NCBI RefSeq assembly: GCF_006438915.1
Contig: NZ_RCZE01000001.1
Location: 234,325 to 298,324 of the forward strand
Source: Pseudomonas arsenicoxydans
GTDB lineage: Bacteria > Pseudomonadota > Gammaproteobacteria > Pseudomonadales > Pseudomonadaceae
DNA length: 64,000 bases
Direction: 5' to 3'
Made by a program: the position numbers and the translations under genes. This document shows positions 34,433 through 43,670 of the stretch, piece after piece (the stretch's first letter is position 1; each line of letters opens with the position of its first letter). The notes under the pieces are model-generated. The model was not told where the DNA came from. It worked only from the letters and a program-made list of their open reading frames with translations, and ran no database searches.

Positions 34433-35584
34433 TCAACTGGCCGGTGTCAGGCAGTAATGTTGAATCAGTTGACGTAATAGATGCACCGTAGGCTGCAAAC
34501 GTGACATTTCGAGGTATTCCCCCGGTTGGTGGGCGCAGGCGATATCGCCCGGGCCGAGCACCAGTGTCTCGCAGCCAAGTTGCTGAAGATAAGGCGCTTC
34601 GGTGCCGAACGCCACTGCTTCGGCGCGATGGCCGGTAAGCTTTTGCGCAACCCGTACCAATTCCGAGTCTTCGGCCTGTTCGAAGGGCGGCACCTCGGGG
34701 AACAGCGGCGCGTAATCGATATTCACCTGATGCCGTTCGGCAACCGGTTTGAGCCGCTGCAGAATTTCCGCACGCAAGGCCTTGGGGTCCATGCCCGGCA
34801 AGGGCCGCAGGTCGAACTCCAGCGAGCATTGACCGCAGATACGGTTAGGGTTGTCGCCACCATGGATGCAGCCGAAATTCATGGTCGGCGTCGGCACGCC
34901 AAACTGCGGATTGCGGAATTCGCGCTGCCACAACAAGCGTAAGCCGCGTAATTCGCCGATGGCATCGTGCATCGCTTCAAGGGCGCTGTGGCCCAGGCTC
35001 GGGTCGGAGGAATGGCCGCTCTGACCAAGAATGTCGATGCGCTCCATCATGATGCCTTTGTGCATGCGAATCGGCTTCAGCCCGGTCGGCTCACCGATGA
35101 CCGCCGCACGGCCCAATGGACGCCCGGCCTTGGCCAAGGCGCGAGCACCGGACATCGAGCTTTCTTCATCGCAAGTAGCGAGGATCAGCAGCGGTTGCTT
35201 GAACGGCTGATCGAGCAGCGGGATCACCGCTTCGATGGCCAGGGCGAAAAAGCCCTTCATGTCGCAACTGCCCAGGCCCACCCAACGGCCATCCACTTCG
35301 GTGAGCTTCAGCGGATCGGTCTTCCACAACGCGCCGTCGAACGGCACCGTGTCACTGTGGCCGGCCAGCACCAAGCCACCGGGGCCGGAACCAAAACTGG
35401 CCAACAGGTTGAACTTGCCGGGGCTGACTTGCTGGATATCGCAGGCAAAACCCAGATCACCCAGCCACGTCGCCAGCAAATCAATCACCGGGCGGTTGGT
35501 CTGATCCAGGTTCGGTTGGGTGCAGCTGACCGACGGCGCAGCGATCAGTGCAGCGAACTGATCTTTCATGGACGGCAAAGGCAT
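34433..35584 (-). CDS. argE: Acetylornithine deacetylase ArgE
   Basis: A 383-residue M20-family metallohydrolase that removes the acetyl group from N-acetylornithine. Zinc ligands and catalytic residues are visible: H in VLAGHSDTVPFD, D in GLGSCDMKGFF, EE in CDEESSMSG, E in VIGEPTGLKP and the late His in ACAHQPGEYLE. The dimerisation domain lies between (GHSSDPSLGHSALEAMHDA). ATG 35584 has GGAG 8 bases upstream. Divergent from the CYTH/CHAD gene, upstream of argA. Confidence 0.92.
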   Translation of the reverse strand: MPLPSMKDQFAALIAAPSVSCTQPNLDQTNRPVIDLLATWLGDLGFACDIQQVSPGKFNLLASFGSGPGGLVLAGHSDTVPFDGALWKTDPLKLTEVDGRWVGLGSCDMKGFFALAIEAVIPLLDQPFKQPLLILATCDEESSMSGARALAKAGRPLGRAAVIGEPTGLKPIRMHKGIMMERIDILGQSGHSSDPSLGHSALEAMHDAIGELRGLRLLWQREFRNPQFGVPTPTMNFGCIHGGDNPNRICGQCSLEFDLRPLPGMDPKALRAEILQRLKPVAERHQVNIDYAPLFPEVPPFEQAEDSELVRVAQKLTGHRAEAVAFGTEAPYLQQLGCETLVLGPGDIACAHQPGEYLEMSRLQPTVHLLRQLIQHYCLTPAS

Positions 35585-35740
35585 CGCTGACTCCAACTCC
35601 CGAATTGAAGTCCATCATAGAACCATCTGGCGACAGGAATAAACCGTCGCGGCGCGTAGGTACGTCCACTCCTGTACACTGCACGACCTTGGCAGCCACA
35701 CATTCCCCCGGCTGCGCTCCCGATCCTGGATTTTCCGGCC

Positions 35741-37108
35741 ATGCAGAAAGAAACCGAAATCAAGCTCCGCGTCAGCCGCGAAACCCTCGCTGCCCTGCGC
35801 GAGCACCCGCTCCTGAAAAAACGCAACAAAAGTGGCTGGGAACGCCGTGAGTTGATGAACCAGTACTTCGACACGCCTGAGCGCGACCTGGCCCGCGCCA
35901 AGGTTGCCCTGCGCCTGCGCAAGGACGGCGAAGAAGTGATTCAAACGCTCAAGACCCGCGGCCAGAGCGTCGCCGGTCTGTCCGAGCGTAACGAATACGA
36001 CTGGAACCTGCCCAAAGCCAAGCTCGACGTTAAAAAACTCGACGGCGAATGCTGGCCAGAAGAATTGGCCGAGCTGGACAAGAAAACCCTCAAGCCGATC
36101 TTCACCACCGATTTCGTTCGCGAGCGCGCTGAAATCGCCTGGGGTCGTGGCAAGACCAAAGTGGTCATCGAAGCCGCACTGGACCTCGGCCACGTGGTCG
36201 TCGGCAAGCAGAAAGAAGAAATCTGCGAGCTGGAACTGGAACTGCGCGAAGGCGAGCCGGCTGCCCTGCTGGAACTGGCCGCCGAACTGGCCGCGACCCT
36301 GGCCCTGATGCCGTGTGACATCAGCAAGGCCGAACGCGGTTATCGTTTGTACGACGCCAACAGCTACTCGCTGAGCCTGCCGGCACCGCAAATCACCGCT
36401 GAAATGCCGCTGGACGACGCCTTCGCCGCACTGAGCTGGCATTTGCTGGGCAGCAGCCAGCGTCTGGCCGAGCAGTATCGCTTCAACGGCCACTGGCGCC
36501 TGTTGCAGGACTGGGTCGAAAACCTCGCGGAATTGCGCGCGCTGCTCAGCAGCCTCGGCCAGGCCGCGCCACGTCAGTCGACGCACGACCTGCGCCTTGC
36601 ACTGGATGCGTTGCTGGAAGACTGGCGTCCGCTGGTGCAAGCCGGCATCGAGGACGAAGACGTGCGCAAAGCCGCGCCGGAACAATTCCTCGAAGAACTG
36701 GAAGACCCGCGCTGGGGCCTGTTCTCGCTGAACACTTCACGCTGGTTGCTGGCCCGCACCTGGGCGGCTGATCGTAACGTCCGTGGCAATCGTCAGGGTG
36801 CTGCACAACTGGGTAGCTGGTTGCCGCGTTTGCTGGGTGAAGAAGCGACCTCCCTGCAATTGCAGCGCTATCAGCAACAGCCGGAAGATCTGGCCGAGCA
36901 ACTGCCGCGCATCGAGCGTATCCAGGCGTGGCTGCACCATGCCCGTGGCGTGCTGGACATTCCGGAAATGGATCGCCTGTACGGTGAGCTGAAACAGCTG
37001 GCACAACTGGCCAACGAGCCGATCACCGATGAATCGCTGGATGCGCGTAAGCAGCAGGCGATTGCGGTGTATCAGAATCGTGCCTGGAAAATGCTGCTGC
37101 GTATGTAA
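35741..37108 (+). CDS. CYTH and CHAD domain protein (inorganic triphosphatase-like)
   Basis: A 455-residue protein. The N-terminal CYTH domain (about residues 1-200) has the ExExK motif (ETEIKLRV) and acidic/basic tunnel residues (RLRKDGEEVIQTLKTRG, EICELELELREGE), as in triphosphatases of the YgiF type. The C-terminal half is a CHAD helical domain (LRALLSSLGQAAPRQSTHDLRLALDALLEDW), known to bind polyphosphate. Hydrolysis of inorganic triphosphate or a polyphosphate-associated role is therefore likely. It starts at ATG 35741 with a weak ribosome site. Confidence 0.88.
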   Translation: MQKETEIKLRVSRETLAALREHPLLKKRNKSGWERRELMNQYFDTPERDLARAKVALRLRKDGEEVIQTLKTRGQSVAGLSERNEYDWNLPKAKLDVKKLDGECWPEELAELDKKTLKPIFTTDFVRERAEIAWGRGKTKVVIEAALDLGHVVVGKQKEEICELELELREGEPAALLELAAELAATLALMPCDISKAERGYRLYDANSYSLSLPAPQITAEMPLDDAFAALSWHLLGSSQRLAEQYRFNGHWRLLQDWVENLAELRALLSSLGQAAPRQSTHDLRLALDALLEDWRPLVQAGIEDEDVRKAAPEQFLEELEDPRWGLFSLNTSRWLLARTWAADRNVRGNRQGAAQLGSWLPRLLGEEATSLQLQRYQQQPEDLAEQLPRIERIQAWLHHARGVLDIPEMDRLYGELKQLAQLANEPITDESLDARKQQAIAVYQNRAWKMLLRM

Positions 37109-37120
37109 CAACCCAATACC

Positions 37121-37253
37121 TGTGGCGAGGGAGCTTGCTCCCGCTGGGGCGCGAAGCGCCCCCCAAATCCGACAAACGCGTTATGCCTGATTCACCGCGT
37201 TGCCGGGACAGGGAGTCCTTCGGCCTCCAGCGGGAGCAAGCTCCCTCGCCACA
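37121..37253. repeat. GGCGAGGG-type long element, copy B (inverted)
   Basis: Reverse complement matches 32725-32856 nearly end to end, with an additional inner GGGGCGCGAAGCGCCCC palindrome. It lies between the convergent CYTH/CHAD and Lrp genes. With copy A it forms an inverted pair about 4.3 kb apart. Confidence 0.92.
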
Positions 37254-37265
37254 GGGTCACACCCT

Positions 37266-37736
37266 TTACCGCAACACCGGCAAACTCGTCGTCGACTTGA
37301 TCTCCGACAACGCCACAATCGAGTTCACTTCCTGTATCCCCGGCACCATCGACAGCTTCTCGAAGAAAAACCGCTCATACGCCTCAATGTCCGCCGTGAC
37401 GATCCGCAGCAAAAAATCCACCGACCCCATCAGCACGTAACACTCCAGCACTTCGGGAAAACCGCGAATCGCCTCGGTGAATTCAGTGAAGTTCGACCGC
37501 CCGTGCGCGTTGAGTTTTATCTCGGCAAAGATCTGCGTGTTCAGGCCGATCTTCTTGCGGTCCAGCAACGTCACCTGCCCGCGAATGATCCCCTCCTCCT
37601 TCATCCGCTGAATCCGTCGCCAGCACGGCGACTGCGACAGTCCCACCTGTTCGGCGATCTGCGCACTGGAGAGCGAAGCGTCCTCTTGCAGCAACGCGAG
37701 AATCTTGCGGTCGTAGCCATCGAGCGCGCTTTGCAT
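37266..37736 (-). CDS. Lrp/AsnC-family regulator
   Basis: A 156-residue regulator. ATG 37736 is chosen (AAAGG upstream); the 21-codon extension has no support. The N-terminal winged HTH (DRKILALLQEDASLSSAQIAEQVGLSQSPCWRRIQRMKEEGII, about residues 8-50) is followed by the RAM/AsnC effector domain (GFPEVLECYVLMGSVDFLLRIVTADIEAYERFF, about residues 85-120). These regulators bind amino acids. Its divergent neighbour, a small ACT-like protein, is the obvious target. Convergent with the CYTH/CHAD gene. Confidence 0.93.
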   Translation of the reverse strand: MQSALDGYDRKILALLQEDASLSSAQIAEQVGLSQSPCWRRIQRMKEEGIIRGQVTLLDRKKIGLNTQIFAEIKLNAHGRSNFTEFTEAIRGFPEVLECYVLMGSVDFLLRIVTADIEAYERFFFEKLSMVPGIQEVNSIVALSEIKSTTSLPVLR

Positions 37737-37862
37737 AGAAAAACCTTTAATCGCTGACCCATTGAATTGCACGATTCGATAAATCGCCAATAAGCCCAAT
37801 CATAGATAAGAAATGCCTGGCACCGAATGTAAAAATTCCTCCAGTGAATTTGGAGCCCGACC

Positions 37863-38201
37863 ATGCCGCACCTAGAAGCCGTCCACACCCCGTCCACGCG
37901 CGCCGATGTCTGGAATGTCAGCAACGCCCACTGCCGTGTCCATTACCAACTGCTGGCCGAAGCCGAGCCGGATCTGCTGTGCCGGGCGCTCAATCTGTTC
38001 GCCTTGCAGTTCTTGACGCCGCAACAGGTCAACGTGCAGCGCCACGACGACTTGCTGTCGATCAACATCGTCATCGACGGTCTCAGTTGGCACCGTGCCC
38101 AAGTGGTTGCAGAAAAATTACGCAACCTGATCAGCGTCTGCTCAGTTGAGCTGCAAACGGCTGAAGCGATGTGGGATCAACCGGCCCAGGCGGCCGGCTG
38201 A
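37863..38201 (+). CDS. Small ACT-like domain protein
   Basis: A 112-residue cytosolic protein. After a roughly 25-residue lead, the sequence YQLLAEAEPDLLCRALNLFALQFLTPQQVNVQRHDDLLSINIV and AQVVAEKLRNLISVCSVEL reads as the beta-alpha-beta-beta-alpha-beta pattern of an ACT domain, resembling the small subunit of acetolactate synthase (IlvM). Standalone ACT domains bind amino acids and regulate a partner enzyme; no partner is adjacent. It is divergent from the Lrp regulator with 126 bases between, hinting at joint amino-acid sensing. The fold assignment is my inference. Confidence 0.7.
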   Translation: MPHLEAVHTPSTRADVWNVSNAHCRVHYQLLAEAEPDLLCRALNLFALQFLTPQQVNVQRHDDLLSINIVIDGLSWHRAQVVAEKLRNLISVCSVELQTAEAMWDQPAQAAG

Positions 38202-38291
38202 AAAATCCCGACACGGCTTCGTCGGGTAGTGGCCCAACGGTCGACGGCTGCGCGACTATCCTTTGCGGACTGTTGTTCATGAGGAGCCCGC

Positions 38292-40076
38292 ATGTCCGTT
38301 CAACTTGCCATTCAGGACCGCTGGCTGGATCTCAATGATTTGCTGCGCGAACTGGTCGCCCAAGGCTTCATCAGCCAGGATTCGGCCGAGCACGCGCTCA
38401 ATGCCCGCCGCCGCCACGCCGCCAATGGCCAGATGCACCCGCTGGAATTCATCGCCAGCCAACACCTCGACGATCTCAGCCGTCCCGGCAAACACCTGGA
38501 CCTGGAAAGCCTGACCCTGTGGCTGTCGCAGCAGGCTGGCCAGCCTTACCTGCGCATCGATCCACTGAAGATCAACGTCGCGGCCATCACGCCACTGATG
38601 TCCTATGCCTTTGCCCAGCGCCACAAGATTCTCGCGGTGTCCATCGACCGCGACGCGGTGACCGTGGCCAGCGCCCAGCCTTACGTCAGCGGCTGGGAAG
38701 CCGACCTGACCCATGTGCTGAAGCTGCCGATCAAACGGGTCGTGGCCAACCCGGTGGACATCCAGCGCTTGAGCGTCGAGTTTTTTCGTTTGGCCAAATC
38801 GGTCAGCGGCGCGACCACTGCCGATCAGCAGACCAGCACCCTGGGCAACTTCGAACAACTGCTCAATCTCGGCGCCAGCGACCAGGAGCCGGACGCCAAT
38901 GACGCGCACATCGTCAACATCGTCGACTGGCTGTTTCAGTACGCCTTCCAGCAACGCGCCAGCGATATCCACATCGAGCCCCGACGCGAACAAGGCACGG
39001 TTCGCTTTCGCATCGACGGCGTATTGCACAACGTCTATCAATTCCCGCCACAAGTGACCATGGCCATCGTCAGTCGCCTGAAAAGCCTCGGACGGATGAA
39101 CGTCGCGGAAAAGCGTAAACCTCAGGATGGCCGGGTGAAAACCAAGACCCCGGACGGCGGTGAAGTCGAACTGCGGCTGTCGACATTGCCAACGGCGTTC
39201 GGCGAAAAAATGGTCATGCGGATTTTCGACCCCGAAGTGCTGCTCAAGGATTTCGATCAGTTGGGCTTTTCCGCCGAAGACCTGCGCCGTTGGCAAGACA
39301 TGACCCGTCAGCCCAACGGCATCATTTTGGTCACCGGGCCGACCGGTTCGGGCAAGACCACCACGCTGTACACCACACTGAAGAAGCTGGCGACGCCCGA
39401 GGTCAACCTCTGCACCATCGAAGACCCGATTGAAATGGTCGAGCCCGCGTTCAACCAGATGCAGGTCCAGCACAACATCGACCTGACCTTCGCCGCCGGC
39501 GTGCGCGCGCTGATGCGACAAGACCCGGACATCATCATGATCGGCGAGATACGCGACCTCGAAACCGCCGAGATGGCGATTCAGGCGGCGCTCACCGGTC
39601 ACTTGGTGCTCTCGACGCTGCACACCAACGACGCGCCGAGCGCGATCAGCCGCCTGCTGGAACTCGGCGTGCCGCACTACCTGATCAAAGCCACGGTGCT
39701 CGGCGTCATGGCCCAGCGCCTGGTGCGAACTTTATGTCCGCACTGCAAGGCACCGCTGACGCTGGGTGAAGAGGATTGGCAAACCCTGACCAAACCCTGG
39801 CAAGCGCCGCTGCCGACCAACGCGCAACGTGCGATCGGCTGCCTGGAATGTCGCGACACCGGCTATCACGGCCGCGCCGGGGTCTACGAAATCATGCAGC
39901 TGACGGACGGCGTCAAAGCGTTGATCAATCCCGACACCGACTTGCTGGCGATCCGGCGTCAGGCGTTCAAGGAGGGCATGCGCAGCTTGCGGCTATCGGG
40001 CGCTCAGAAGGTGGCGGCAGGGCTGACCACGATCGAAGAGGTGTTGCGAGTAACGCCGCAGAGCGAGCAAAAGTAG
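38292..40076 (+). CDS. Orphan GspE/PilB-type secretion ATPase
   Basis: A 594-residue hexameric ATPase. The N-terminal domain (about residues 1-150) resembles the GspE/MshE N-domain. The core has Walker A GPTGSGKTTT (residues 349-358), the Asp box (QQRASDIHIEPRRE and FRIDG), Walker B DPDIIMIGEIRDLETAEMA, the His box HLVLSTLHTNDAPSAI, and a zinc tetracysteine (CPHC ... CLEC). These power type II secretion or type IV pilus assembly, but no pilin, inner-membrane platform or secretin gene is near. As I recall the same orphan occurs in P. aeruginosa, so it may serve a distant apparatus. Confidence 0.9.
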   Translation: MSVQLAIQDRWLDLNDLLRELVAQGFISQDSAEHALNARRRHAANGQMHPLEFIASQHLDDLSRPGKHLDLESLTLWLSQQAGQPYLRIDPLKINVAAITPLMSYAFAQRHKILAVSIDRDAVTVASAQPYVSGWEADLTHVLKLPIKRVVANPVDIQRLSVEFFRLAKSVSGATTADQQTSTLGNFEQLLNLGASDQEPDANDAHIVNIVDWLFQYAFQQRASDIHIEPRREQGTVRFRIDGVLHNVYQFPPQVTMAIVSRLKSLGRMNVAEKRKPQDGRVKTKTPDGGEVELRLSTLPTAFGEKMVMRIFDPEVLLKDFDQLGFSAEDLRRWQDMTRQPNGIILVTGPTGSGKTTTLYTTLKKLATPEVNLCTIEDPIEMVEPAFNQMQVQHNIDLTFAAGVRALMRQDPDIIMIGEIRDLETAEMAIQAALTGHLVLSTLHTNDAPSAISRLLELGVPHYLIKATVLGVMAQRLVRTLCPHCKAPLTLGEEDWQTLTKPWQAPLPTNAQRAIGCLECRDTGYHGRAGVYEIMQLTDGVKALINPDTDLLAIRRQAFKEGMRSLRLSGAQKVAAGLTTIEEVLRVTPQSEQK

Positions 40077-40150
40077 GCGCGGCGGTCATGGAACTCGATG
40101 GGGGGATGGCTATCCAAGGCCGTGTAGTTAACCCAGTGGAGTTACCCATC

Positions 40151-40468
40151 ATGCGTTTCAAACTTGCTGTCGCCACCGTCGCGCTGCTGTCCCTTCCAGT
40201 CGGTTCCGCGATGGCCGATAGCTTTTGGACTAACGTCCTTTCGTCGGGTGCGACCACCGGCTCGACCTACCTGACGTTCAAGGATCACAAACTGATCGTC
40301 GCGGCCCAGGACGATGCCGGTAGTTTTGTTGCCAGTGATGGCGGGATTCGCGGCCCTTACCTGGAAGCGGCGATGCAGAAAGTCCGCGCCGACAACCCGG
40401 GCCTCCAAGCGACTGACATGGAACTGGCGAATGCGATTCTGGCGAAGAATGCCGTCGCTTCGAAGTAA
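40151..40468 (+). CDS. DUF2388 small exported protein
   Basis: A 105-residue exported protein. ATG 40151 has GGAG about 10 bases upstream and opens a signal peptide (MRFKLAVATVALLSLPVGSAMA|D). The mature part (WTNVLSSGATTGSTYLTFKDHKLIVAAQDDAGSFVASDGGIRGPYLEAAM) is the DUF2388 domain, a Pseudomonas family of unknown function. It has its own terminator and probably its own promoter. Frames starting before 40151 lack the signal peptide in the right place. Confidence 0.85.
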   Translation: MRFKLAVATVALLSLPVGSAMADSFWTNVLSSGATTGSTYLTFKDHKLIVAAQDDAGSFVASDGGIRGPYLEAAMQKVRADNPGLQATDMELANAILAKNAVASK

Positions 40469-40480
40469 ATCCATCGATAC

Positions 40481-40510
40481 AAAAATGCCGCTCACCTGAG
40501 CGGCATTTTT
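40481..40510. terminator. Intrinsic terminator after DUF2388 gene
   Basis: 14-bp perfect stem (40481-40494 with 40497-40510) with A and T tracts at the ends, 13 bases after the stop codon. Confidence 0.92.
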
Positions 40511-40530
40511 TGGGGCCTGATGCGATCAAA

Positions 40531-40620
40531 TGTGGGAGCGGGCTTGCTCGCGAAGGCGGTGTGTCATTTAACACTTATGCTGAATGACACACCGCCTTCG
40601 CGAGCAAGCCCGCTCCCACA
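40531..40620. repeat. REPIN palindrome with 38-bp perfect arms
   Basis: Arms 40531-40568 and 40583-40620 are perfectly complementary, the best-preserved copy in the window. It lies between the convergent DUF2388 and gcvP genes, next to a terminator. Confidence 0.95.
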
Positions 40621-40643
40621 TTGTTTATTCGTCTGCCTCACTA

Positions 40644-43517
40644 TCAGCGGTAGTCATCCACCGGCACACAGGCGCAAAACAGGTTTCTATCGCCATAAAC
40701 GTTATCCACCCGATTCACCACCGGCCAGTATTTGTGCTGTCGGGTGTGCGCATCCGGCGTCACCGCTTGCTCGATGCTGTACGACCGCTCCCACACCCCG
40801 GTGATGTCAGCCAAGGTGTGTGGCGAACGCTTCAGCGGGTTGTCCTCGGCCGGCCAATTGCCGTTTTCCACCTCGCTAATCTCCGCACGGATGCTCAGCA
40901 TCGCCCCGATGAACCGGTCCAGCTCGGCCTTCGATTCACTTTCGGTCGGCTCGACCATCAACGTTCCCGGCACCGGAAACGACATGGTGGGCGCATGGAA
41001 ACCGTAGTCCATCAGGCGCTTGGCAACGTCCTCTTCACTGATGCCGGTCAGCGCTTTCAATGGCCGCAGATCCAGGATGCATTCGTGAGCCACCCGCCCG
41101 TTGCGCCCGGTATAGAGCACCGGGAACGCACCGGATAAATGCTGCGCCAGGTAATTCGCGGCGAGGATCGCCACTTCGCTGGCGTCCGCCAGTTGCGGCC
41201 CCATCATCGCGATGTACATCCAGCTGATCGGCAGAATGCTCGCACTGCCCCAAGGCGCGGCGCTCACTGCGCCGTTCTGCGGCAACGGCCCGTCGATGGG
41301 GACCACCGGGTGATTGGCCACGAACGGCGCCAGGTGCGCCCGCACACCAATCGGCCCCATGCCCGGTCCGCCGCCACCATGGGGAATGCAAAAGGTTTTG
41401 TGCAGGTTCATATGCGACACATCGGCGCCAATGTCCGCCGGGCGAGCGAGGCCAACCTGCGCGTTGAGGTTGGCGCCGTCCATATACACCTGGCCGCCGT
41501 GGCTGTGGATAACTTCACAGATCTCGCTGATGCCTTCCTCGTAGACGCCGTGGGTCGATGGATACGTCGCCATCAGGCACGCGAGTTTGTCCCCCGCCTC
41601 CGCGGCTTTTTGCTTGAGGTCATCCAGATCGACGTTGCCGGCTTCGTCGCATTCGACAATCACCACGTGCATCCCGGCCATTTGCGCCGAGGCCGGGTTA
41701 GTACCGTGGGCCGAGGACGGAATCAGGCACAGATCCCGCGCGCCTTGGTGACGGCTCTCGTGGTATTTGCGGATCGCCAGCAACCCGGCGTATTCGCCCT
41801 GGGCGCCGGAGTTGGGCTGCATGCAAATCGCATCGAAACCGGTGATCGCGCAGAGCCAGCGCTCCAGCTCTTCGATCATCAGCGAATACCCCACCGCCTG
41901 CTCCTTCGGCACGAACGGGTGCAGGTTGGCGAACTGCGGCCAGGTGATGGGGATCATCTCGCTGGTCGCGTTGAGTTTCATGGTGCAAGAGCCCAGCGGG
42001 ATCATCGACTGGTTGAGGGCGAGGTCCTTGTTCTCCAGTTGCTTGAGGTAGCGCAGCATCTCGGTTTCACTGTGGTGCGCATTGAACACCGGATGGCGCA
42101 GATAAGGCGAGGTGCGCAGCAGCCCCTCAGGAATGCCCGTCGCCAGCGTTTCAGCGTCCAGTTCGTCGACGTTCAGGCCATGATCGGCGCCGAGGAACAC
42201 ATCGAACAACTTGGCGACGGTGCTTTCGTCCGATGTTTCATCGAGGCTCAACCCCAACCGTCCCCGCCCCAGAATCCGCAGATTGATCTGCGCCGCTTGA
42301 GCGCTTTCGATGATCGCGGTCTGGGTGCCGCCGACGTCCAGGGTCAGGGTGTCGAAGAAGTGCTGGTTGAGGCGGCTGACGCCATGCCGCTCAAGGCCGG
42401 CAGCGAGGATGCAGGTCAAGCGATGCACGCGCTGGGCGATGCGCTTGAGCCCTTCAGGACCGTGATAGACCGCGTAGAAACTGGCAATGTTGGCCAGCAA
42501 CACCTGAGCGGTGCAAATGTTCGAGTTGGCCTTCTCGCGCCGAATGTGTTGCTCGCGGGTTTGCAGGGCCATGCGCAACGCAACATTGCCGCGAGCATCC
42601 TTGGACACGCCAATGATCCGCCCGGGAATCGCCCGTTTGTACTCATCGCGGCTGGCAAAAAAAGCCGCGTGCGGGCCGCCGTAGCCCATGGGCACGCCGA
42701 AACGCTGGGATGAGCCGAACACCACGTCAGCGCCCAACTCCCCCGGCGGCGTCAATAACAGCAGGCTCAGCAGGTCAGTGGCCACACACGCAAGGGCCTG
42801 CTGCGCGTGCAGATGATCGATCAGTGGCCGAAGATCGCGGACCTCACCGTGGGTGTCGGGATATTGCAACAGCGCACCGAACACCTGGTGCTGCTTCAAG
42901 TTATCCACAGCGTCGATGATCAGCTCGAAGCCGAAGCCTTCGGCGCGGGTCTGCACCACCGAGATGGTCTGCGGATGGCAGTTCTGATCGACGAAGAACA
43001 GATTGCTTTTGGACTTGGCGACTCGCTTGGCCAGCGCCATGGCTTCCGCCGCCGCCGTCGCTTCATCCAGCAGCGAGGCGTTGGCCAGTTCCAGGCCGGT
43101 GAGGTCGATGGTCAGTTGCTGGAAATTCAGCAGCGCTTCAAGCCGCCCTTGGGCAATTTCTGGCTGATAAGGCGTGTACGCGGTGTACCAACCGGGGTTT
43201 TCCAGGACGTTACGCACAATCACAGTCGGCGTGAGGGTGCCGTGGTAGCCCATGCCGATCAGGCTGGTCCAGACCTGGTTTTGCTCAGCGTAGCCGCGCA
43301 GCTTGGCCAGCGCGGCTTGTTCATCGAGGGCCGGCGGCAGGTCGAGCGGACGGTTCAGGCGGATACCCGGCGGCACCGTCTGCTCGATCAGTTCGACCCG
43401 ACTGCCGAGGCCGAGGCTGTCGAGCATCGCCTGCTGCTCGGCGGCATCGGGCCCGAGGTGGCGGCGCAGAAAGGCATTGGGGTCGCGTAACTGGCTCAGG
43501 GACGGCAACTGGGACAT
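40644..43517 (-). CDS. gcvP: Glycine decarboxylase (P protein) GcvP
   Basis: A 957-residue PLP enzyme, full length for the fused alpha-beta form. It decarboxylates glycine and passes the aminomethyl group to the lipoyl arm of GcvH. Seen: [17 protein letters not shown] at the N terminus, [45 protein letters not shown], and the PLP-Lys region [29 protein letters not shown] precedes the ATG. It is on the same strand as gcvT and gcvH but separated from them by an oppositely oriented aminotransferase gene. Confidence 0.97.
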   Translation of the reverse strand: MSQLPSLSQLRDPNAFLRRHLGPDAAEQQAMLDSLGLGSRVELIEQTVPPGIRLNRPLDLPPALDEQAALAKLRGYAEQNQVWTSLIGMGYHGTLTPTVIVRNVLENPGWYTAYTPYQPEIAQGRLEALLNFQQLTIDLTGLELANASLLDEATAAAEAMALAKRVAKSKSNLFFVDQNCHPQTISVVQTRAEGFGFELIIDAVDNLKQHQVFGALLQYPDTHGEVRDLRPLIDHLHAQQALACVATDLLSLLLLTPPGELGADVVFGSSQRFGVPMGYGGPHAAFFASRDEYKRAIPGRIIGVSKDARGNVALRMALQTREQHIRREKANSNICTAQVLLANIASFYAVYHGPEGLKRIAQRVHRLTCILAAGLERHGVSRLNQHFFDTLTLDVGGTQTAIIESAQAAQINLRILGRGRLGLSLDETSDESTVAKLFDVFLGADHGLNVDELDAETLATGIPEGLLRTSPYLRHPVFNAHHSETEMLRYLKQLENKDLALNQSMIPLGSCTMKLNATSEMIPITWPQFANLHPFVPKEQAVGYSLMIEELERWLCAITGFDAICMQPNSGAQGEYAGLLAIRKYHESRHQGARDLCLIPSSAHGTNPASAQMAGMHVVIVECDEAGNVDLDDLKQKAAEAGDKLACLMATYPSTHGVYEEGISEICEVIHSHGGQVYMDGANLNAQVGLARPADIGADVSHMNLHKTFCIPHGGGGPGMGPIGVRAHLAPFVANHPVVPIDGPLPQNGAVSAAPWGSASILPISWMYIAMMGPQLADASEVAILAANYLAQHLSGAFPVLYTGRNGRVAHECILDLRPLKALTGISEEDVAKRLMDYGFHAPTMSFPVPGTLMVEPTESESKAELDRFIGAMLSIRAEISEVENGNWPAEDNPLKRSPHTLADITGVWERSYSIEQAVTPDAHTRQHKYWPVVNRVDNVYGDRNLFCACVPVDDYR

Positions 43518-43670
43518 GACGGGCTCTCTCTTGACTGGCGCTCAGCGTCGATGCAACACGGTCAAACCAGCATAGCAGTCGATATCCGGGCGGATGGCTT
43601 GGCGCCGACGAGCATTGCAGACATCATGCACGGCATCTGCCAAATGTCCGCTGATCAGGTGCCTGCATTT

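Noticed and set aside
38207-38226. CCCGAC...GTCGGG hairpin after the ACT-like gene
   Set aside because: Only 6 bp and no T-tract; too weak to call a terminator.
41139-42713. 524-codon plus-strand frame inside gcvP
   Set aside because: Antisense to gcvP, with no recognisable domain.
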